From: Gammaproteobacteria bacterium
GTDB lineage: Bacteria > Pseudomonadota > Gammaproteobacteria > Natronospirales > REEB76
Assembly: GCA_027317045.1 (NCBI GenBank)
Contig: DAHVFI010000341.1
Span: forward strand, 1 to 6,768
Direction of reading: 5' to 3'
DNA length: 6,768 bases
The position numbers and the translations under genes are program-made. The notes below the pieces were generated by a model that ran no database searches, was not told the origin of the DNA, and saw nothing but the letters and a program-made list of their open reading frames with translations. Position 1 is the first letter of the stretch. Every line of letters begins with the position of its first letter. Shown here one piece after another: positions 1-6,768 of the stretch.

Positions 1-52
1 GAAGGACTGGGGGCGCATCACCCGCCTCATCGAAGTGGCGGCTCAGCAATGA
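1..52 (+). CDS. gspJ: GspJ C-terminal end (T2SS minor pseudopilin), 5' truncated by window
   Basis: Only the last 16 codons are present. The frame starting at base 2 reads KDWGRITRLIEVAAQQ and stops at TGA 50-52. The 'G-x-I-x-R-L' pattern close to the end resembles the usual C-terminus of GspJ, and gspJ is the gene normally found directly before gspK in T2SS operons. GspJ is a minor pseudopilin that forms the pseudopilus tip complex with GspI and GspK. The stop overlaps the gspK start as ATGA, which suggests translational coupling. The identification rests mostly on gene order, since the fragment is too short for a firm family assignment. Confidence 0.7.
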   Translation, partial: KDWGRITRLIEVAAQQ

Positions 53-1032
53 GAATACGGCGGCGCGCACCGGCTCCGATCAGACAGCGCGGCGTGGCGT
101 TGCTGATCGCGCTGGTAATTATGGCAATTGCCGCCACTCTGTCTACCGGCATGATCTGGAATCGCGAACTGGATATACGCCGCACAGCCAATAGTATCCA
201 GGGTGATCAGGCACTGGAATATGCCCTCGGTGCCGAAGCCTGGGCCGAGCAGATATTGCGACGCGATTATCTCTCCAATCAGAACAACACTAATCTGACG
301 CAAGACTGGGCTATGCAATTGCCGCCATTACCGGTAGCAGGCGGCTCCATCACCGGCCAGATGGAAGACCTGCAAGGCTTATTCAACATCAATAATCTCG
401 CCAGCAGCAATGTGCAAGAGTCAACGGCCGCCTTGGCGCAATTTCAGCGCTTACTGATTGCGCTTAACCTGGATCCAGAAATCGCCAATGCAGTGTCGGA
501 TTGGGTAAATCCTGGAGATCAACCCCATAACCCAGGCGGCGCCAAAGATGAGTTCTACTCCCAGCTCGCCCCACCGTATCTCACTGCGGAACAACCCATG
601 GCCAGCATCAGCGAGCTGCTGTTGGTAAAAGGGATAACGCCGCAGATCTATGCTGCGCTCCTCCCCTATGTCTGCGTGTTGCCTTTGATACACCCAGGGT
701 CGCAACCCGGCGCGCCCATGAGGTCAACGGCAATCAATATCAATACCGCACCGGCGCTGGTAATCGCATCACTGAATGCCGGAATCACCACCAGTGCCGC
801 CGAAGCCGCGGTACAGACACGCCTGCAGCAGCCCTATCAATCGCTGAATGACCTGATACGGCTGCTGAACATCACCCCTGCCGTGGGTGTACCGACAAGC
901 CTGACCAGCAGCTATTTCCAGCTGACGGCGCAAGCGAAGATTGGCGGCACCCAAATCACCCTGTACAGTTTGCTATATCGTACTTCCGGCGGCGCCACCA
1001 CTGCCATCCGACGCACCTTTGGAACCGTGTAA
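49..1032 (+). CDS. gspK: GspK, type II secretion system minor pseudopilin
   Basis: 327 residues, normal for GspK. The N-terminus has a basic leader (RIRRRAPAPIRQRG) and a prepilin peptidase site: cleavage is expected between G15 and V16, followed by a hydrophobic helix of about 20 residues (VALLIALVIMAIAATLSTG). Position 5 of the mature protein is Ile (I20), not the Glu found in other pseudopilins. This is the known hallmark of GspK, which caps the pseudopilus tip with GspI and GspJ. Family motifs follow in order: DLQGLFNINNL (107-117), DWVNPGDQP (151-159), the ISELLLVKGI helix (187-196) and INTAPALVIASL (231-242). The start is set by the ATGA overlap with gspJ and by the leader peptide; there is no strong ribosome site, fitting coupled translation. 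The stop TAA shares one base with the gspL ATG. One oddity is GAKDEFY at 164-170, where I recall GAED-like sequence in relatives. Family assignment is firm. Confidence 0.95.
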   Translation: MRIRRRAPAPIRQRGVALLIALVIMAIAATLSTGMIWNRELDIRRTANSIQGDQALEYALGAEAWAEQILRRDYLSNQNNTNLTQDWAMQLPPLPVAGGSITGQMEDLQGLFNINNLASSNVQESTAALAQFQRLLIALNLDPEIANAVSDWVNPGDQPHNPGGAKDEFYSQLAPPYLTAEQPMASISELLLVKGITPQIYAALLPYVCVLPLIHPGSQPGAPMRSTAININTAPALVIASLNAGITTSAAEAAVQTRLQQPYQSLNDLIRLLNITPAVGVPTSLTSSYFQLTAQAKIGGTQITLYSLLYRTSGGATTAIRRTFGTV

Positions 1033-2267
1033 TGACCGAGACCTTGTTGTTGCGCATGCCTGATGCAGACCGGCCGGCGAGTTGGCTGGTGGTGGATGCT
1101 TTCGGCAACCGCATGGGCCAGGCCCAGACGGGTACGCTTAGGGAAGCTGCGCCGTTGGCCACGGGTCGTCGCCTGCGGGTGTGTGTGCCCGGTTCCGCCG
1201 TCATGCTGCTGCACGCGGACATCCCCAGCAACAACGCGCTAAAAATCCTGCAGGCGGCGCCTTTCGCGCTGGAGGACAGGCTCGCGGAGGATGTGGACAC
1301 GCTGCACTTCGCCGTGGGTGCACGCGAAGCACATGGCTATCCGGTAGCCGTGGTAACGCGCACGCGCATGCGGCAATGGTTGAATGATCTCGCGGCGGTT
1401 GGTCTGGCCCCGGTAGAATTGCTACCGGATGTGCTGGCGCTGCCGGTGCGTGCACACACCCTGGTATTGGCGCCGGATGACCGGCAAATGTTGGCACGCT
1501 TTCCCGACGGAGTCGCTGTAATCGCGGAGACCCCGCTGATGCCGCTCATGCTGGAACGCTATCTGTCCGTGCTGCCCGCAACCGAAACTTGCACTCATGC
1601 TTTGGTGTATACCTCCGATGAGACGCTGGCGCCAGAAATTCATAACATGCTCGCGGTCCTGCGGCTGGAAACCACGTATCGCCCCTTGAATGACGGCGCT
1701 ATCGCACTCATGGCAACAACGGCCCGGGACTTCCGAGCGATAAACCTGTTGCAAGGGGAATTTGGGCCGCGCGGCGGTGCCATGGAATATTGGCGCCGCT
1801 GGCGCAGTGCGGCGGGGCTGTTAGCCGCGCTGTGCGCGGTGTTCATCGTGCAGCAGGCGGTGGGCGAATTCAGGCTCCGGCATGAAGCAACCAAACTGGA
1901 TAGCCAAGTAGCGGCGTTATTCCATCAAGCCTTGCCGAATGTGACTCATATGGTGGACCCGCAGGCACAGATGCAGCAGCGTCTTAATCAGCTTACGGGC
2001 GGCGGTGCGAACTCTGCAGGGCTCCTGGTTATGCTCACGGCCGTGGGCGCTGCGCTGCAATCACAAAACAACGTGCAACTCCAGAGTTTCAGCTATCACG
2101 ATGGCAGTCTACAGCTCCAGGTCCAGGCTGGCAGCATTGATGCGCTTGACGCCATGAAAAGCCTGCTCGCAAAAAATTCCGCCTTTCACGTAGACATGGA
2201 TTCGATCAGTAGCAGCGCTGGCCAGACCACAGGCCGACTAACTCTCAGCGAAGGTAACAGTGGATGA
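1032..2267 (+). CDS. gspL: GspL, type II secretion system inner-membrane platform protein
   Basis: 411 residues, close to the usual GspL length. The first roughly 250 residues form the cytoplasmic actin-like domain that in known systems recruits the GspE ATPase; the segment PFALED (77-82) followed by TLHFA (90-94) is typical of this family. A basic stretch (WRRWR, 254-258) precedes the single transmembrane helix at about 259-277. The remainder is periplasmic: a probable helical linker, then a small alpha/beta (ferredoxin-like) domain at about 330-411 expected to pair with GspM. The start ATG overlaps the gspK stop (TAATG), and GGAA at 1021-1024 gives a plausible ribosome site 7 bases before it. 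The stop TGA (2265-2267) overlaps the gspM start. Sequence features and position between gspK and gspM agree. Confidence 0.94.
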   Translation: MTETLLLRMPDADRPASWLVVDAFGNRMGQAQTGTLREAAPLATGRRLRVCVPGSAVMLLHADIPSNNALKILQAAPFALEDRLAEDVDTLHFAVGAREAHGYPVAVVTRTRMRQWLNDLAAVGLAPVELLPDVLALPVRAHTLVLAPDDRQMLARFPDGVAVIAETPLMPLMLERYLSVLPATETCTHALVYTSDETLAPEIHNMLAVLRLETTYRPLNDGAIALMATTARDFRAINLLQGEFGPRGGAMEYWRRWRSAAGLLAALCAVFIVQQAVGEFRLRHEATKLDSQVAALFHQALPNVTHMVDPQAQMQQRLNQLTGGGANSAGLLVMLTAVGAALQSQNNVQLQSFSYHDGSLQLQVQAGSIDALDAMKSLLAKNSAFHVDMDSISSSAGQTTGRLTLSEGNSG

Positions 2268-2764
2268 ACGCTCTACACCAGTTGCGTCAGTGGTTCATGG
2301 GACTGGAGAGGCGCGAACGCCTGGTACTCGGTAGCGGCGGCGTAATCCTGTTTCTCGTTATCATTTATGCGGGTATCGTCAGCCCCTATTCCAGCCATCG
2401 GCAGGCTCTCAAGGCCCAGGTGCAGCAACAGATCGCGTTGCTGGCATGGATGCGGCCGGCGGCTACCCGGATTGAGTCCCTGCGAGGTACGCGACCTGGG
2501 GCTTTGCCGGGTGGCTCGCTGCTCAGCGTCGTGAATAGTAGTGTCGCAGGAGCTGGGCTGGGTAATGCTTTGCAACAGGCACAACAAGCCAGTGATGGAT
2601 CGGTGCGCGCTCAATTCAGCGGCGCTGACTTTGACAGTCTGGTGCGCTGGCTGGACACATTACATAGGAACTATGGCGTGGCGCCGGCCGATATGAGTGT
2701 GACACGTGGCTCCGGGCCAGGGTTGGTGAATGTCAATCTTAAGTTGCAAGGTGCCGCGCCATGA
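2264..2764 (+). CDS. gspM: GspM, type II secretion system inner-membrane platform protein
   Basis: 166 residues, typical for GspM. A short cytoplasmic N-terminus with the family-like segment LERRERLVL (14-22) leads into one transmembrane helix at about 21-39, then a periplasmic part with a probable coiled region (about 43-75) and a small alpha/beta domain (about 85-163). In known systems GspM binds and stabilises GspL and helps pass energy from the GspE ATPase to pseudopilus assembly. The start overlaps the gspL stop (ATGA), and GAAGG at 2250-2254 lies 9 bases upstream, a good ribosome site. The stop overlaps the gspN start in the same way. Sequence conservation in this family is low, so the call depends on topology, size and operon position together. 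Confidence 0.92.
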   Translation: MNALHQLRQWFMGLERRERLVLGSGGVILFLVIIYAGIVSPYSSHRQALKAQVQQQIALLAWMRPAATRIESLRGTRPGALPGGSLLSVVNSSVAGAGLGNALQQAQQASDGSVRAQFSGADFDSLVRWLDTLHRNYGVAPADMSVTRGSGPGLVNVNLKLQGAAP

Positions 2765-3510
2765 GCTGGCGCATAGTGCGCTGGTGGCTGGCAGGACTCA
2801 CTGTCTATGTCATTTTTCTGCTGGCCACGTTTCCCGCCACCTACGCTCTAGCCTTGCTCCAGAAGCGCTTGCCGGATGTGCAACTGGCAAATGTCAGTGG
2901 CAACATCTGGTCAGGCGCTGCCCAGGAATTTGCCCTGCACGGCCAATCCTGGGGTGCGCTCCAATGGCATTTTGACTGGCGCGCGCCGTTTGTTGGTCGC
3001 TTAGGCTACCGCTTGCAGCTGCAGGGGTCCGACATGACGCTCCAGGGGCGGGTGGCGGGTAGCCTAGACAAGTTGCTCCTGGAGGATGTGCGAGGTCACT
3101 TGCCCATCAGCCGGCTGGATCCGTGGTTGCCACTGCCGGCTGGCAGTGTGACCGGCAGGCTTGATCTGCATTTAAACCAGGTGCTACTGGTCAAACTGCA
3201 GCCTGAACGTGCCGCCGGCATTGTGAATTTCACCGGTGTCAGTCTCAGCTGGCCCCAGGCCCTGACTCTGGGTAATTACCAACTGAAATTGCAAACTCAG
3301 GCCCAAAACGGCATCCATGGCAGTTTCGTGGATACCGGCGGACCGCTGGCTTTGCAGGGCACCGTTGATCTGGGGTCAAATGGGCATTATCGGATCAGTG
3401 GCACGCTGACGAGCCGCGACCCAGATAACACGGCCTTGAATACTTTACTGGGGGATTTGCCCGCGGATGGATCGGGGCATCACCCTTTTCATTTCACCGG
3501 TCAATGGTAA
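2761..3510 (+). CDS. gspN: GspN, type II secretion system accessory protein
   Basis: 249 residues, the usual GspN length. It has one N-terminal membrane anchor (about 8-30, rich in W, L, V and F) and a periplasmic domain. VSGNIWSGAAQ (45-55) and the following GALQWHFDWRAPFVGRL segment match the pattern of the T2SS protein N family, in which a 'G-x-x-W-x-G' turn precedes a beta-rich fold. GspN is found only in some T2SS operons, and its exact role is not settled; it is often dispensable. The start overlaps the gspM stop (ATGA), and AAGG at 2748-2751 lies 9 bases upstream. This is the last gene of the block: a 162-base spacer follows up to the first candidate ATG of the next gene, and no gspD comes after it. 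Confidence 0.9.
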   Translation: MSWRIVRWWLAGLTVYVIFLLATFPATYALALLQKRLPDVQLANVSGNIWSGAAQEFALHGQSWGALQWHFDWRAPFVGRLGYRLQLQGSDMTLQGRVAGSLDKLLLEDVRGHLPISRLDPWLPLPAGSVTGRLDLHLNQVLLVKLQPERAAGIVNFTGVSLSWPQALTLGNYQLKLQTQAQNGIHGSFVDTGGPLALQGTVDLGSNGHYRISGTLTSRDPDNTALNTLLGDLPADGSGHHPFHFTGQW

Positions 3511-3518
3511 GCCGATAC

Positions 3519-3546
3519 TTGAAATTAATTTAATTTACTTTTCAAT
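3519..3546 (+). promoter_or_regulatory. Weak candidate sigma-70 type promoter
   Basis: TTGAAA at 3519-3524 resembles a -35 box and TTCAAT at 3541-3546, after a 16-base gap, matches four of six positions of a -10 box. It sits in the AT-rich spacer in the correct direction to serve the long signalling gene. AT-rich sequence produces such matches by chance, and another -10-like string (TATAGA, 3551-3556) lies nearby, so the exact position is uncertain. Confidence 0.3.
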
Positions 3547-3555
3547 AGGTTATAG

Positions 3556-3563
3556 AGATATCT
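3556..3563. repeat. Short palindrome AGATATCT
   Basis: AGATATCT is a perfect 8-base palindrome; a second one, AAATTAATTT, occupies 3522-3531. Both lie in the AT-rich spacer around the candidate promoter and could be contact sites for a dimeric regulator. They are short enough to arise by chance in such sequence, and I recognise neither as a known operator. Confidence 0.2.
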
Positions 3564-3672
3564 TCCCATGTTTCCATAAGATTAACCAGTGCCCTCCACC
3601 ACGTTAAGTGAGCTTGGGCGGGGGTCCGTAACCACCCGAATAACCTGCGGCGTTCGCCACGACGTTCAATCC

Positions 3673-6600
3673 ATGCCGTTTTATGGTCAAATTCAATTCA
3701 TGAAACCGGAAACCGTCATGCTCCCGGCACCCACCGGAATATTCGGCGCTCTGCAGGAGCAGCTGGCCGGCGTCATTGGCCAGGATTTCTTTCGGCAACT
3801 GGTTCGTCATCTCGCCGTGGCCCTGGACGTGGAGTACGCCTTTGTCACTGCGCGCAAACCGCAGGATTCCAATCGCCTGCTGCTAGTGGCCGGCTGGCAT
3901 GTGAATCGCGCCGCGACAGGCGGCAATGAATTTCTGATCGATGATACCCCTGCGGAACGTACCCTGCTGGAGGGGCAATTGTGGTGCGAGGATGAAACCG
4001 CTGCTGCCTATCCCAAGGATCGCTGGCTGCGTAAACACGGTATCCAGGCTTACTGTGCTGTGGCGATTCCCGGTCTGGATGGCCGCGCGCTCGGTCATCT
4101 GGGCATCATGTCACGGCAAGCCTTCCAGGCCAGTGATGAGCTGTTTGCCGCGCTGCGCGCATGGGCGCTGCGCGCCGCTGCAGAATTGCGCCGCCGGCAT
4201 CTGGATGATATCCAGCGCCTGGCAGCAATCAAGTTTGCTGCCAGTTTCCGCATTAGCTCCGGCATTCTCGGTGCACTGGATATGGAGAATGAGCTGTGCA
4301 CCGACGTTAATCCAGCCGTAGAACGTCTGCTGGGTTACAGTCCTGCGGAAATGATCGGCTGCAACATGCGCGATTTGGGCCTATGGGTAAATCCGCAGGC
4401 TTGGGATGATATTCTTCAGGAACTCAAGGCCGGCGGGCGCATTGTCGACTATGACATCGAGTTGCGCACCCACACGGGCGAAGTCCGCCACGGTAATTTA
4501 TGCGCTGAGACGACGGAGTTTGATCAGCGGCGGTACGCACTTTTCAGTATCGTGGATGACACCGATTACCGCACGGCAATAGATAACCTGCATGCAAAAG
4601 ATTCGATTTATCGAACCTTGCTCAATGCCGAACAGAATCCCATTCTTTTGTTTGCAACCGACAAGGACGGACAACCATCCGGTACTTTTATCGAAAGCAA
4701 CGATGCGGCCAGTCGATCCCTGGGTTATACACCTGATGAGTTCCGCAGGCTCGCGCCGACCAATCTAAACCAGACCAAAATCTGGCATGACATCGGACGT
4801 GAATTAATCAGCAGGCATTCGGCTGCGTTTCAAATTATTTTGAATTGTAAATCTGGTGCTACGTTGAACTGTCAAGTTCATGCCTGGCTAGTCACTTCAG
4901 CCGGAACCCAGGCAGTCATGCTTCTGTGCCGTGATTTAAATCAAATCAAACCCAATGCCGATAATATTGAGGAGATGGAAAGCAGCTACCGTTCCATGTT
5001 TGAATACGCTCTCGAAGGAATCTATGAATCTGAAATCGATGGCCGCTTAACAGATGCCAACCCGGCTCTCGCGCGCATTCTTGGTTACGATACGCCGGCA
5101 GAAATGATTGCCAGTGGACTCAACATTGTTTCGCGCGTCTACGTGCGTCCGGAGCAACGTGCCGAATTGCTGCGGCGCCTCGAGCAATACGGGCATTATG
5201 CTAATCAGGAATTCCAGGTATTCCGTCGAGACGGCACTACTATCTGGGTCTGTGACAATGCGCGCGCAGTCAAGGATTCCAGTGGACAGGTAATACACTA
5301 CGCCGGCACTTTGCAGGACATCACTGCACGCAAACGCGCAGAAGAGGCGCTGGTGCGCTCGGAGGAAAAATACCGGACTTTGGTGGATATGAGCCAGGAT
5401 GGCGTATTTTTAAGCCAGGGCGGCAAGTATGTATACGTTAACCGGGCCTTCGCTTATATGTTGAGCTACGAGCCCGAAGAGATAACCGGTCTGCCTATTA
5501 CCGATATTGTGCTTGCGTCCAATGGTAAGTTGGCCGAGCAAATCATTTCCGATACTGTCAGCCACCGCGCCATCGAACCCCATGAGATGCACTTGCGCTG
5601 CAAGGATGTTACTAATCAGGTGACCGCTTCCGTAACCGTCAGCCGGATTTCCTGGCGTGGGCGTCCGGCCACCATGGGCACGGTACGCGACATCACTGAG
5701 CACAAGAAAGCTGAACAGGAATTGGTGCATAGTGCTTACCATGATGCGCTCACTGGCCTGCCTAACCGCAATTTCTTCATGGATCGCCTCAGCCAGGCCC
5801 TGGAACATGGCAGCAAACGCGAAAATGACCGCTTCGCGGTCCTGTTTCTGGATCTGGATCGGTTCAAGCTGATCAACGATAGCCTGGGGCACAGTTTTGG
5901 CGATCGCCTATTGGTTTCCATCACCAAGCGGCTGCGCACCTGCCTGCGACCCAATGACCTGATCGCCCGCCACGGAGGGGACGAGTTCACTATCCTGTTG
6001 GAACGTCTGCAGGGTCTGGATGAGGCCACCGTGGCAGCGGATCGCATTCATGAAGAGCTGGCACGCGCATTCAGTGTTAATGGCCATGATGTATTTACCA
6101 CTGCCAGCATCGGCATTGTTATCAGCGCACCCCACTATCAACACCCCGATGAATTATTACGTGATGCCGACACTGCAATGTATCGTGCTAAGGCGGCCGG
6201 TAAGTCCGGGTATGTGGTGTTTGACGACGCGATGCATGAGCAGGTTAAGGCCAATCTCAAGCTGGAAACCGAATTGCGCCATGCCCTGCAGCGCAGCGAA
6301 TTCCGTGTTTATTACCAGCCAGTGATGGAGCTCGCCACCGGACGCCTCACCGGTTTCGAAGCGCTGGTGCGCTGGGCACATCCGGAACGTGGATTAGTGG
6401 CACCGGAACACTTTCTGGCGGTAGCCGAGGAAACCGGTCTCATCATTCCGCTGGGATGGTGGGTGATGGAAACCGCCTGTGCGCAGTTGGCCCGCTGGCG
6501 CAAACGCCATAAGCATCTCGCCGACAGTATTTTCGTAAGCGTCAATATTGCAAACCGCCAGTTCGCCCACTGGGTATTGCCACAGCGCGTGGCACGGGTT

Positions 6601-6768
6601 TTGGACATGACGGGCATATCTGCCAAGAATCTGTGCCTGGAAATCACCGAAACGGTCTTCATGGATAATCCAGAACTGGCGGTTGAAACCATCAGTCGCC
6701 TCAGGACCATCGGCGTCAATCTGCAAATGGATGATTTTGGCACCGGATATTCGTCTTTGAGTGCTTTG
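3673..6768 (+). CDS. GAF-PAS(x4)-GGDEF-EAL cyclic-di-GMP signalling protein, 3' truncated by window
   Basis: 1032 residues are visible and the frame has no stop before the edge. Numbering from ATG 3673, the domains are: GAF (about 20-160, ending in GRALGHLGIMSRQAF), PAS-type domains at about 188-297, 312-425, 439-556 and 563-680 (the last two end in DIT motifs, the usual C-terminal PAS signature), GGDEF (688-850) starting with HDALTGLPNR, and EAL (from about 864). The GGDEF site is intact (RHGGDEF, 766-772), with D727 and the N735-D736 pair of the active site and an inhibitory RxxD site (R759-D762) at the standard spacing. In EAL, the E896-A-L motif, N958, E990 and D1020-D1021 are all present; the later catalytic residues lie outside. 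Roughly 70 residues of EAL are missing. I see no membrane segment or signal peptide, so it is probably a cytoplasmic sensor. Predicted activities are GTP to c-di-GMP and c-di-GMP to pGpG; which one dominates cannot be told. The start is uncertain: ATG 3700 and 3718 are in frame, and 3718 has the best, though weak, ribosome site (GGAAA at 3708-3712) and lies just before the GAF domain. Confidence 0.93.
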   Translation, partial: MPFYGQIQFMKPETVMLPAPTGIFGALQEQLAGVIGQDFFRQLVRHLAVALDVEYAFVTARKPQDSNRLLLVAGWHVNRAATGGNEFLIDDTPAERTLLEGQLWCEDETAAAYPKDRWLRKHGIQAYCAVAIPGLDGRALGHLGIMSRQAFQASDELFAALRAWALRAAAELRRRHLDDIQRLAAIKFAASFRISSGILGALDMENELCTDVNPAVERLLGYSPAEMIGCNMRDLGLWVNPQAWDDILQELKAGGRIVDYDIELRTHTGEVRHGNLCAETTEFDQRRYALFSIVDDTDYRTAIDNLHAKDSIYRTLLNAEQNPILLFATDKDGQPSGTFIESNDAASRSLGYTPDEFRRLAPTNLNQTKIWHDIGRELISRHSAAFQIILNCKSGATLNCQVHAWLVTSAGTQAVMLLCRDLNQIKPNADNIEEMESSYRSMFEYALEGIYESEIDGRLTDANPALARILGYDTPAEMIASGLNIVSRVYVRPEQRAELLRRLEQYGHYANQEFQVFRRDGTTIWVCDNARAVKDSSGQVIHYAGTLQDITARKRAEEALVRSEEKYRTLVDMSQDGVFLSQGGKYVYVNRAFAYMLSYEPEEITGLPITDIVLASNGKLAEQIISDTVSHRAIEPHEMHLRCKDVTNQVTASVTVSRISWRGRPATMGTVRDITEHKKAEQELVHSAYHDALTGLPNRNFFMDRLSQALEHGSKRENDRFAVLFLDLDRFKLINDSLGHSFGDRLLVSITKRLRTCLRPNDLIARHGGDEFTILLERLQGLDEATVAADRIHEELARAFSVNGHDVFTTASIGIVISAPHYQHPDELLRDADTAMYRAKAAGKSGYVVFDDAMHEQVKANLKLETELRHALQRSEFRVYYQPVMELATGRLTGFEALVRWAHPERGLVAPEHFLAVAEETGLIIPLGWWVMETACAQLARWRKRHKHLADSIFVSVNIANRQFAHWVLPQRVARVLDMTGISAKNLCLEITETVFMDNPELAVETISRLRTIGVNLQMDDFGTGYSSLSAL

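Larger units (their letters stand above)
3511..3672 (+). other. Spacer between gspN and the c-di-GMP protein gene, AT-rich in its first half
   Basis: Bases 3518-3590 are strikingly AT-rich compared with the genes on both sides, while 3591-3672 return to GC-rich sequence with a G-run (GGGCGGGGG, 3616-3624). The frame of the downstream gene is open from 3586, just after an in-frame TAA at 3583-3585, but the residues it would add before 3673 do not resemble a domain. I found no GC-rich hairpin followed by a T-run, so no rho-independent terminator for the gsp operon is evident. The composition suggests a promoter region. Confidence 0.6.

Noticed and set aside
3495..3535. Possible terminator after gspN
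   Set aside because: ACCGGT at 3497-3502 is self-complementary and AT-rich sequence follows, but there is no GC-rich stem with a loop followed by a T-run.
3589..3591. GTG as the start of the signalling gene
   Set aside because: It would add 28 residues with no domain similarity, has no good ribosome site and lies beside the likely promoter region; the ATG codons downstream are better.
3604..3810. Minus-strand open frame of 68 codons over the spacer and the start of the signalling gene
   Set aside because: It overlaps the GAF coding start in antisense, its protein has no recognisable features, and the plus-strand frame explains the region better.
3941..4321. Plus-strand open frame of 126 codons in another frame
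   Set aside because: It lies wholly inside the GAF/PAS coding region; its Cys-, Trp- and Arg-rich composition is typical of an out-of-frame translation.
5410..5892. Minus-strand open frame of 160 codons
   Set aside because: It is antisense to the last PAS and GGDEF domains, whose conserved motifs show that the plus strand is the coding one.
6312..6743. Minus-strand open frame of 143 codons
   Set aside because: It is antisense to the EAL domain, which has an intact motif series on the plus strand.

Overview
The window looks like the chromosome of a Gram-negative proteobacterium, most likely a gamma- or betaproteobacterium. It holds the 3' part of a type II secretion system (T2SS, general secretory pathway) operon in the order J-K-L-M-N, and a gspN gene is typical of those groups. 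Base composition is moderately GC-rich in the genes. I cannot name the genus from sequence alone. All genes are on the + strand and I see no mobile element, RNA gene or CRISPR array.

Bases 1-3510 are one tightly packed T2SS block: the last codons of gspJ, then complete gspK, gspL, gspM and gspN. Every junction is a stop/start overlap (three ATGA overlaps and one TAATG), so the genes are almost certainly co-transcribed and translationally coupled. GspJ and GspK are minor pseudopilins that form the tip of the pseudopilus. GspL and GspM are inner-membrane assembly-platform proteins; GspL links the platform to the GspE ATPase. GspN is an accessory inner-membrane protein. No gspD (secretin) gene follows gspN, so the remaining core genes, if present, must lie upstream of the window or elsewhere.

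Bases 3511-3672 are a spacer whose first part (about 3518-3590) is clearly AT-rich against its surroundings. It contains two short palindromes and a weak candidate promoter. I see no convincing rho-independent terminator for the gsp operon.

From about 3673 to the end of the window runs one long open frame, cut off by the window edge. It encodes a large cytoplasmic signalling protein with the order GAF, four PAS-type domains, GGDEF, EAL. It is a predicted cyclic-di-GMP turnover enzyme. The GGDEF motif, the inhibitory RxxD site and all EAL residues visible so far are intact, so both synthesis and breakdown of c-di-GMP are possible. Whether it has any functional link to the T2SS is unknown; the spacer suggests separate transcription.
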